From assembly GCA_019746975.1 (NCBI GenBank), contig JAIERK010000089.1:38528-102527 (forward strand): a stretch of 64,000 bases of DNA, written 5' to 3'. The position numbers and the translations under genes are program-made. Each line of letters begins with the position of its first letter. The first letter of the stretch is position 1. The notes under the pieces were generated by a model, which was not told the origin of the DNA, did not search any database, and worked only from the letters and a program-made list of their open reading frames with translations. Positions 1-7,347 of the stretch are shown one piece after another. The stretch is from Candidatus Obscuribacterales bacterium. GTDB lineage: Bacteria; Cyanobacteriota; Vampirovibrionia; Obscuribacterales; Obscuribacteraceae.

Positions 1-1348
1 CAGTGGCTAAAGCTGAAGCGGCGCCCTCCTTGATACTATCTGCGGCACCACTCGTTTGGACAGTGGGTCCGCGCAAATCCACGATCTCGCTATCACCACC
101 GACATTGTCGCTCGGACTGGGAACAGCTGCTGCTTGGTCTTTGAGCTTCTCGACGCCATCCTCGTAGGAACCATACGATGCTGCCGACCCGACTGATTGC
201 TGCGTAGCCGCTGCAGGAGCGTCCGAGCTCGCATTCGCAAAGGCATCGCCGGAAGGCTTATTCGCAATTGCAGGTCCAGCAGAACCCGTTGCTTGCGCCA
301 AGCCGGAATCAATGCCGCCACCCGGCGGTGATTGCGACAACGTGCTCTCAGGCACGGAGGGGGTTGCGCCTGAAAGACCTTCGTTGGCCGCACTCGTCAC
401 GACAGGTTGCAACGCATTAGTAGAATCGGAAGGACTAGCACCTGCTCCGATTGGTGCAGCCGACGAACTCCCGTTAACCGAAGGCTTCTCCGCATCGCCG
501 CCTGGTGCAGCTGACGAACTCCCATCAACTGGTGCTTTCTGTACATCACCGCTAGATGGGGATGGGAACTGCGACCCCGCGCTCAAATCGCTACTTTGCT
601 GTTGGGTCGGTAAAGCCGGAGCTACGTCGACTGGTGGAACACCTGGAGAGAAAGCCGACGTTGTCCCGTTGTTGGCTGCTCCTGCGGTCTGGCTGTCAGC
701 GAAGCTAGTTGGCGCGTTAATCGGCTGCCCCGTGACGCTGGAGAATCGGATCACTTGAGGCGCGGCCCCACTCGCAAATCCGTTAGAAGGAGTAAATGGT
801 GTGCGGGATGCGACAGGTGGTGCGACGAACCCACCCGCTGGCGCGCTGGATCCGACAAAAGCTGCCTTGCCAGGCTGTCCAGAAGATTGAGCACCCTGCC
901 CAATGCCGGTGGCTGGAACTTCGGCCCGAACGCCTGTTTGACCTTGTGCTGGCGAGGCTGATACTGGCAAGACTGCTGCCGACGCGGGCGCTGTCGCCGA
1001 CGGCGCCGCCACCGGTAGTGGTGGCACATGAAAACCAAGTATCGAAAGTTGCTCCCTCGCAGACTTTGCATTATCAACCTTCTTAAGACTATCGTACACC
1101 TTTACAAGGAGCTCGAGACTTGCCCGCAAATGCTCTTTGGACTTTGTCTCTTTGGCAGCTTCGAGAGCATGGATTAGCACCTGCTCCGCATCGGCATATC
1201 GCCCCTGTTTGACAAAGTTCTCCCCAGCCTCGTTATACGTCCGCCAAGCCAGTTCGTTAGCCCGCGCCTGTGGCGACAACACTGAATAACCCGCCACGAG
1301 GCTGAATATCGCCACGGTGGTCCAGACAGGACGAGGTCGTCTCTTCAT
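1..1348 (-). CDS. Secreted low-complexity protein with TPR-like N-terminus (C-terminus off the window)
   Basis: The frame is open from an ATG at 1348-1346 to the window edge, about 449 codons with no stop, so the 3' end is missing. The N-terminus has a short basic stretch and a hydrophobic run ending PQARA, a likely signal peptide. Next comes a helical segment (about residues 35-110) with a TPR-like pattern of the type Y..AG..F...G.Y.DAE..L..AL. The rest is rich in Ala, Pro, Ser and Gly and looks disordered. It holds a direct repeat of the motif GSSSAAP, about 54 bases apart. The start codon overlaps the stop of the upstream gene (TGATG), so the two are probably translationally coupled as the last genes of the 6239-1 operon. 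Function is unknown; an envelope or surface location is inferred from the signal sequence. Confidence 0.75.
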   Translation of the reverse strand, partial: MKRRPRPVWTTVAIFSLVAGYSVLSPQARANELAWRTYNEAGENFVKQGRYADAEQVLIHALEAAKETKSKEHLRASLELLVKVYDSLKKVDNAKSAREQLSILGFHVPPLPVAAPSATAPASAAVLPVSASPAQGQTGVRAEVPATGIGQGAQSSGQPGKAAFVGSSAPAGGFVAPPVASRTPFTPSNGFASGAAPQVIRFSSVTGQPINAPTSFADSQTAGAANNGTTSAFSPGVPPVDVAPALPTQQQSSDLSAGSQFPSPSSGDVQKAPVDGSSSAAPGGDAEKPSVNGSSSAAPIGAGASPSDSTNALQPVVTSAANEGLSGATPSVPESTLSQSPPGGGIDSGLAQATGSAGPAIANKPSGDAFANASSDAPAAATQQSVGSAASYGSYEDGVEKLKDQAAAVPSPSDNVGGDSEIVDLRGPTVQTSGAADSIKEGAASALAT

Positions 1349-3411
1349 CAATTACCTCCATCCCACTCATTTCCAGCCGAATGCGCAGGCGCTATGTGTC
1401 GTTCGGTCTCGCCGCTATCTCCCCAAAGCACACCACCAGCGGTACCAGGTTTAACAATCTCACTTCTCATCCATGTCGCATCACTGGGATTCTGAAGGTA
1501 GAGGGAAGAACGTCCATCCAGCTCATTGCCAGGAGCTGTAAGAGTCAGAGAGTTACAAATTTTGTGCACGTTTGGCGACCTCAGCCATGCCGATGTGCCC
1601 TCAGCAGCGAGAATGTAGAGAAAACGGTTGGCGACGAACATGCGGACATGAACACCCCAGTCGGGTTTTCCCTTGATCTTCGTTATGTTGATAATCCGGC
1701 CGGGATAACCTTGCAGACTCGCGGGAGACTGCTTGTATTCCAGCGTTCCATATTCAGTGCGCAAAGCTCTGGACGTCGCTTCGAACGCAGCAGGTATGGC
1801 GGCCGGTACCGGTTGACTGGGAAGAATTATGTAGCCAACACAATAAGCACCTTGCGTGTCCGGATAGATGTATTCAACTTGCCGCATGCCCGATCTGTTA
1901 CTGAATTTCATGATCGGTTTGCCCGGAAGCAAGATGGAGAACTTACCTTCAGGATAGGTGTATCGACTCAATCGAACACCACCGAATGTCGCAATCGGAT
2001 CCGGCGCCGACGGAGAAGGCGGCTTGGCTACTACTGTGCCACTAGCACTACCGAAGACCTGTTCTATGGCGAATCCTTTTTGCCGCAAGCGCGCTAGCAA
2101 GCCATGTCCGCCCAACAGGCTCTTCGCATCCATAGAAACGAATACCGGGCCTTTGGTACTGCGCAATTGCTCTTCTATACGACTGTTGGCGTTTTCGGTT
2201 CGTTGATCCAGGACCTGCTCCACGGCACCAAGCAATTGCGGATTCGCCCGCTGGGCCCGCGTCACCGCAGTCTGCATTTTTTCCTCGTCACCATCACGCC
2301 AGGCTTCGCCCATCGCCATCTGCGTGTCTTTGAAGTCCATGAGGTCGTGAATCGATAGTTGCAGTAAATGATTCTGCACATCCTCAGGCAAACTATCGTA
2401 GATTTTGATCTTCGCATCGGTGGAGTCCACCTCGACAACAGGCTTCGAAGCCTTCCGAGCAAATGCTAACAACTCTTTATCCCAGTCAATCCGTCTAAAA
2501 CCATCCAGACGAAACAGCGAGGACTCGAATGCTACGGCAGCGAACCACGGTTTCCAAAAATCATACATATCCATCGTCTCACCCGACCAGGCGAGAAACG
2601 CATTCATTGCCTGGCGGCTGGAAGGCGAAAGATGCTTGGATAGTTGATCTCCATCGTTGAGGCGAATGGTCGGAGCTGAGTATGGTAACGCGTTGCGCAA
2701 ATCGACGGTATCAACAACAACCGATTTGGCACTGCTGATGGCATTCTCGATTTCGCCTGAAAGTGGAAACAAATTCTTGTCGTCACGATAAAATGGTATC
2801 GTCCCCAGCAGGAACACGATATCTTCTCCACGACGCGCTTTCCAGAAGAACAATTTCGATTCGCCGGAAGTCCCAGAGGAAGTTTTGGTCTCGCCAGTGG
2901 TAGCGGTAGTAGACTTAACGGCTGCGACCGGTATACCGACTTTATCGCCGGTCTCATTCACAAGATCTTTGAATCGATCCAAAAATTCCGGCGGGGCATC
3001 AGGCGGATAGGCCAGGCGAGTATAATAATGACCATTGTCCTTCGATGAGTATGGCGCCATCAAAATGACCGAGTAAAAATTATACTCGTTGTAATTTTGT
3101 GGCAGCTGCGCCTTGCCTTCGTATCGTCCGGGTTTCAACTCGATATCGCCCATGATACCAGCGAAATCCGGCGCCATCTCCTGCCGATTGCCGTCCATGA
3201 ATGGACGGACCTTGTATTCAAAATGTATTTTGTTGGCTTCCTTCGTCACCTTAGCCTTGGTGTAATACTCTTTAAGCAGCTCGACCAGCCGGCTTTCAAT
3301 GGAATCGATGCCGTTGGAAGTAGTCTCCGCGGCGAACCCCTGGGGCAACAAAATGAATGCGCTCAGCGAAACAATTATTGTGGCTTTCGACGCAAATCTG
3401 GCGAACCGCAT
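1348..3411 (-). CDS. Secreted TraB/GumN-domain paralogue lacking the metal-binding residues
   Basis: 687 residues with a signal peptide (1-28). Domains in order: an N-terminal domain (about 37-150) shared with the next gene upstream, a TraB/GumN-type domain (about 186-452), and a C-terminal beta domain (about 478-650) containing an FSILLPG motif. TraB/GumN/TIKI proteins carry two GxxH motifs and a Glu. Here the first motif reads GTIP (203-206), the second MDAK (427-430), and the Glu position is Asp (VVVDTVD). The active paralogue upstream keeps GTIH, GAAH and Glu. The fold is therefore probably retained while metal-dependent activity is lost. GAAGAG lies 8 nt before the ATG. It sits in an operon with the two genes upstream (39 bp gap) and overlaps the gene downstream. 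Confidence 0.8.
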   Translation of the reverse strand: MRFARFASKATIIVSLSAFILLPQGFAAETTSNGIDSIESRLVELLKEYYTKAKVTKEANKIHFEYKVRPFMDGNRQEMAPDFAGIMGDIELKPGRYEGKAQLPQNYNEYNFYSVILMAPYSSKDNGHYYTRLAYPPDAPPEFLDRFKDLVNETGDKVGIPVAAVKSTTATTGETKTSSGTSGESKLFFWKARRGEDIVFLLGTIPFYRDDKNLFPLSGEIENAISSAKSVVVDTVDLRNALPYSAPTIRLNDGDQLSKHLSPSSRQAMNAFLAWSGETMDMYDFWKPWFAAVAFESSLFRLDGFRRIDWDKELLAFARKASKPVVEVDSTDAKIKIYDSLPEDVQNHLLQLSIHDLMDFKDTQMAMGEAWRDGDEEKMQTAVTRAQRANPQLLGAVEQVLDQRTENANSRIEEQLRSTKGPVFVSMDAKSLLGGHGLLARLRQKGFAIEQVFGSASGTVVAKPPSPSAPDPIATFGGVRLSRYTYPEGKFSILLPGKPIMKFSNRSGMRQVEYIYPDTQGAYCVGYIILPSQPVPAAIPAAFEATSRALRTEYGTLEYKQSPASLQGYPGRIINITKIKGKPDWGVHVRMFVANRFLYILAAEGTSAWLRSPNVHKICNSLTLTAPGNELDGRSSLYLQNPSDATWMRSEIVKPGTAGGVLWGDSGETERHIAPAHSAGNEWDGGN

Positions 3412-3450
3412 TTAGTAAACTCTTCCGACCAATGAGTAAAAGTCATTCTA

Positions 3451-5691
3451 TCAATTTGAAGTAAATTCAAGCGAATCAAACCATTGTTGGACATTGTCCG
3501 AATCAAGGAATTCTTTCGTACCGAAGGCGCAAGGGACGAAAATCTTTCGTCCCACTAAATATGCCCGGATGTTAGCTTTCCAGTCTTTCGTCTGGGCCTG
3601 GGCAAAATTCTTTCCCCAGAGGAATCCGTCCAAAGGATTTACTCGCTTGGCAGAATCCCCTGCGCCTTGTCCGACGCCTTTCGGCGGCGGCGTTTTCGCG
3701 CTCCTACCAGCTGCACCAGGCTTCTTCACGGGTGTTCTAACCTCGGTGAATTTCAGCCCCGCAAAGCTCATGTCATTGCATGTGATCGCTCGTCCAGGAT
3801 AACCCTGGAGCGTTATCGAGCGCTTTGTGACCGGCTTGAATCCCGTCACCATTCTATCCAGCATTAGAGGTCCGGGAACACCCCATTCCGATGGGTCGGT
3901 CGGGGTCGTAAAAATGCACATGATGTAACAACCGAAAGGCACCTCGTACACTTCGTATCGGAGAGTGGCTCCTTCCTTGACCCTTCTCGACTCAACGGGG
4001 AACCACATCCGAAATCCCTCGGGAAATCCTTGTTTTGGAAGTGCGTCCGACGGCGATTGGGCAACCGGAGCTATGGCAGCAGCAGAACCAACTTGCACGA
4101 CATCGAATCCAGCCTGTTTGAAAAGATTGATCAGACCCATCTTACCGACGAGGTGGGCGGCTCCCACAGCGACAAAGTGCGGACCGGGCTTGACCTTCAT
4201 GAGCTGTTGAACCTTCGCGACCATCCCGACGTTGCGGTCGTCCAGAAGCCGTTTTTCATACTCGCTTAGCTCGGGAAACTTGCGATAGTGACGCGTTGAT
4301 AGATACTCCATCTTTGCTGCATCACCATTCTTCCAGGCGTCGAGCAAATCGGTCGTCTCCTGATTCAACTCCTTCAGACTGAGGAGTGAGGATTGCAATA
4401 GCTTATCCTGAGCCGCCTCGGAAAGATTGGCGTCGATGCTCAGCTGTTGCTCCACAGTCTCCAGGTCCGTTATCGCTTTGCCTTCTTCTCTGGCGCGCCC
4501 GATGAAGTAAAGGTCGAGCCCGAGCGAAGAGCGAAAGTCATCGCCTCGCCAGCGTTTGGATTGCGACGCTGTCTCCGCGACGAACCAGGGTTTGTATTTC
4601 TCGTACATCGCCCAGGACTCGCCGGCCCAGGTGAGGTAGCGTTCGAACACTTCCTTTGTCTCCTTAGACAAATGTTTGCTCAGATGATCCGGAGGAGTAT
4701 AAACTCCCAGCTGCTCCCGAAACCTTGATGCCTTAGACGTATCAGTTTTGTCGATTGCTATTTCAACCATCAGATGCTTCGACGTGTCGAAAGCTTGATC
4801 GATTTCGGTCGGCAGCGGGTAGAACTTGGTGATAGCACCATGGATAGTACCAAGAATGTATAATACTTCCTTTCCTCTTGTGGCTTTCCAGAGGAATCCT
4901 CGCGGCTGCGAGTTTTCTGTCGTCGCCTGCGTGGTCGCTCCGGCGCTGCTAAGAATATTAGCAAGACCATCCGCTATGGCAGCATCCGCTTTGCTCTTTG
5001 CATCAGCTTGAGAATCGGTAGCAGGCGGAAGACCCGCAGTTCCTTTCTCAGAGGCGCCACCAGATGCAGCATCTTCACCACTTACTGAGTTTTGATTTGT
5101 TTCAAAACTCTTGAGAAGCTTCAAGAATCTCTCGACAAAATCTTCAGGTATATCCGCGGCGTAAGCCAGCTTCGTATAGAGGTGGCAATCTTCTCTGGCA
5201 AGGTATGGTGCCATCAACATCACCGAGAATGAGGCGTGCTCATTATAGGTCAAAGGCAAATTGGTCTTGCCTTGATACCGGCCTTTACGGAACTCCAGAT
5301 CACCAACGATACCACCGTAATCGGGACCGAGCTCCTGCCTGTGCGCTGGATTCTGATACGGTCTTGTCTTATACTCGAAATGAATTTTCTTGTCGTTGCG
5401 GGTGATTTTCGCCTTATCGAAATATTGAAGAACGAACTCTTCAATCTGTTTTTCAATAGCAGCTTCCTGGTTTACAGATTGACTCTCTAAAATCGCCGAG
5501 ACAGAGTCACCCGCCGATGCCGGGTTGCAGCAAAGCACCATATACAGTATCGGGAGTAGAGCTTTGATCGTCGATCGATAAGCTTCAGGCTGTCTCAGAG
5601 TGTCAGCCGACGACTTGGAAAGCACAATACATGATCTTTGTTGCTTCCTCTGGCGCCAAAGCAACTCGATGCAATTCCTCAAGACATTCAC
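3451..5691 (-). CDS. Secreted TraB/GumN-family protein, putative metal-dependent hydrolase
   Basis: 746 residues. The GTG start overlaps the stop of the upstream gene (GTGA) and has AAAGG 7 nt before it. A hydrophobic signal-like segment lies unusually far in (about 43-60). Domains: the N-terminal domain shared with the downstream paralogue (about 75-195), a Ser/Ala-rich linker, the TraB/GumN domain (about 266-530) and a C-terminal beta domain (about 550-740) with a Pro/Lys-rich insert near 660. The GxxH pair is intact: GTIH at 281-284 and GAAH at 510-513, with Glu310 in between. TIKI relatives are metalloproteases; other TraB/GumN proteins have no defined substrate, so the reaction here is not known. 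Export is inferred from the signal segment. Confidence 0.8.
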   Translation of the reverse strand: MNVLRNCIELLWRQRKQQRSCIVLSKSSADTLRQPEAYRSTIKALLPILYMVLCCNPASAGDSVSAILESQSVNQEAAIEKQIEEFVLQYFDKAKITRNDKKIHFEYKTRPYQNPAHRQELGPDYGGIVGDLEFRKGRYQGKTNLPLTYNEHASFSVMLMAPYLAREDCHLYTKLAYAADIPEDFVERFLKLLKSFETNQNSVSGEDAASGGASEKGTAGLPPATDSQADAKSKADAAIADGLANILSSAGATTQATTENSQPRGFLWKATRGKEVLYILGTIHGAITKFYPLPTEIDQAFDTSKHLMVEIAIDKTDTSKASRFREQLGVYTPPDHLSKHLSKETKEVFERYLTWAGESWAMYEKYKPWFVAETASQSKRWRGDDFRSSLGLDLYFIGRAREEGKAITDLETVEQQLSIDANLSEAAQDKLLQSSLLSLKELNQETTDLLDAWKNGDAAKMEYLSTRHYRKFPELSEYEKRLLDDRNVGMVAKVQQLMKVKPGPHFVAVGAAHLVGKMGLINLFKQAGFDVVQVGSAAAIAPVAQSPSDALPKQGFPEGFRMWFPVESRRVKEGATLRYEVYEVPFGCYIMCIFTTPTDPSEWGVPGPLMLDRMVTGFKPVTKRSITLQGYPGRAITCNDMSFAGLKFTEVRTPVKKPGAAGRSAKTPPPKGVGQGAGDSAKRVNPLDGFLWGKNFAQAQTKDWKANIRAYLVGRKIFVPCAFGTKEFLDSDNVQQWFDSLEFTSN

Positions 5692-6239
5692 CTTGACACC
5701 TCGAAAGAATCCATGAATCCTTTGATCGCATCAGATTCCAACCACGGTTTCGTTCCATAAGCCATAATGATGTACAAACGGCGACCGACGATCAATCCGC
5801 GTACGAGGCAGCCCGCCTGCGGCGCATCGCCATTGTTAGTTATCTGCCATTCAGTACCGTCGTTGTCCTGAATTTTGATCGGTGACTCTTTGTCGATTGA
5901 TTTCTTGTTCGGGGTGAGCTTGTCCACCAGCTGCTTCAAAACTTGCTGGCTAAAAGCAGACTGCTCCGGCGCGAGCGCGCACATGACGGACAGCAAGCCA
6001 TGCGGATAGTCTGTACACGTGTACGTACGAATGTCAGACCCTTTTTCTGCCGTAAAGTAGTCTCCGGGCAGTAAAATCGAAAATCTGTCCTTCGGAAAAG
6101 AGACGCGCTTGAATTTACGAGCGACTGCAGCGCCGCTCTGCGAGTCTCGACCAGGTGAAGTGTCCTGTGAAGCTGCGGGCAAAATGGTTGCGAATATGAC
6201 AGTCAGGACGATCGCGAGCCGCTGCCTGAATTTCACCAC
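5688..6239 (-). CDS. Small secreted protein with the FSILLPG beta domain
   Basis: 183 residues, first gene of the operon running to position 1. There are tandem GTG codons at 6239 and 6236, with GGAG 5 or 8 nt upstream; either could be used. A signal peptide covers about residues 1-25 (hydrophobic run ending PAASQ). The remainder is one domain with the pattern FPKDRFSILLPGDYF followed by alternating beta segments, then a predicted helix and RRLYIIMAYGTKPW. The same domain forms the C-terminal part of the two TraB-type proteins downstream and probably the protein at 54278-54982, so it looks like a lineage-specific module. Its stop overlaps the next start by 4 bp. Function unknown. Confidence 0.75.
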   Translation of the reverse strand: MVKFRQRLAIVLTVIFATILPAASQDTSPGRDSQSGAAVARKFKRVSFPKDRFSILLPGDYFTAEKGSDIRTYTCTDYPHGLLSVMCALAPEQSAFSQQVLKQLVDKLTPNKKSIDKESPIKIQDNDGTEWQITNNGDAPQAGCLVRGLIVGRRLYIIMAYGTKPWLESDAIKGFMDSFEVSR

Positions 6240-6367
6240 TTATGCTCCCTGGCGGTTATAGACATCGATTTTATCATCTCGAAGGTATTGCCACATGTTT
6301 ATCAAGAGTATATCTTCCCCATCTAGAGTCGCTCTGTTCACTTTGCAAGTCGCGAGGTCACTTTCTA

Positions 6368-7264
6368 ATGGAAAAACGCATGCTTGGCAAAACTGGCATG
6401 GAAGTCAGCATTTTGGGATTCGGAGGCGCCGAGATTGGCTTTGAGGGCGCTTCTCGAGAGAACGTCGAAAGGCTGCTCATGGCGGCTCTCGACGAGGGAC
6501 TTAATATAATCGACACCGCGGAGTGTTATATGGGCAGCGAGGAGCTGATCGGCAAAGCTGTGGCTCACCGTCGCGATGACTTTTTTCTCTTCACCAAAGC
6601 CGGTCATGGAGAGGACTATACAATTCCCGCCTGGACCTATGATGAGATTACAGCCAGCATAGATCGGAGCTTGAAACGGCTGAAGGTGGACCATGTCGAT
6701 CTTGTTCAATTGCATAGTTGCGAAGCTGATATCTTGAAGAAAGGCGATGTGATTCGTGCGTTGAAAGACGCCAAAGCCAAAGGAAAAACACGATTCATCG
6801 GATACAGCGGCGATCACACGGATGCAGCCTTTGCCATCGCAACCGGTGAGTTTGATACGCTTCAAACATCGGTCAGCATCGCCGATCAAGAGAGCATTTC
6901 GCTCACGATTCCGAAAGCGGTTGAAAAAGGAATGGGAGTGATCGCGAAGCGTCCGATTGCTAATGCCGCCTGGCGCTATAAACAAAAGCCGGACAATTTC
7001 TATTACGAAGACTACTGGATGCGGCTAGGTGAGCTGAAGTACGACTTCATCAATGGAGATCCGGAGCGCTCGGTCGAGGTGGCGTTGAAATTTACGCTGT
7101 CGGTACCCGGTGTCCACACCGCCATAGTCGGCACCAAGAAGCCGGGTCGATGGAAGGAAAATGCCAGGCTACTCTCATCCGGGCTATTGAGCAAGAGCCG
7201 GTTCGAGAAAATAAGACAACGCTGGGAGCAAGTCGCTCAGTCAGACTGGCGCGGACAGGTGTAG
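6368..7264 (+). CDS. Aldo/keto reductase
   Basis: 298 residues from the ATG at 6368, chosen because GAGG lies 10 nt upstream and the protein then begins with the family-typical KRMLGKTGMEVSILGFGG. The AKR catalytic tetrad is visible: Asp49, Tyr54, Lys77 (FTKAG) and His116 (VQLHS). The C-terminal phosphate-binding region (GTKKPGRWKENARLL) is also typical. These are cytosolic NAD(P)H-dependent oxidoreductases acting on aldehydes or ketones; the substrate cannot be read from sequence. The gene is divergent from the TraB operon, so promoters for both lie between 6240 and 6367. No neighbour suggests a pathway. Confidence 0.92.
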   Translation: MEKRMLGKTGMEVSILGFGGAEIGFEGASRENVERLLMAALDEGLNIIDTAECYMGSEELIGKAVAHRRDDFFLFTKAGHGEDYTIPAWTYDEITASIDRSLKRLKVDHVDLVQLHSCEADILKKGDVIRALKDAKAKGKTRFIGYSGDHTDAAFAIATGEFDTLQTSVSIADQESISLTIPKAVEKGMGVIAKRPIANAAWRYKQKPDNFYYEDYWMRLGELKYDFINGDPERSVEVALKFTLSVPGVHTAIVGTKKPGRWKENARLLSSGLLSKSRFEKIRQRWEQVAQSDWRGQV

Positions 7265-7347
7265 TCCCTCTCTGCAATGGAGCGCCAGGAGCCATCTTAG
7301 TTCTTGTCACTACATTTGCTCCTGGACGCGTGAACCGGTTGAGCTCA

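Noticed and set aside
6365..6985. 206-codon minus-strand ORF
   Set aside because: Antisense to the aldo/keto reductase, which carries the full catalytic tetrad.
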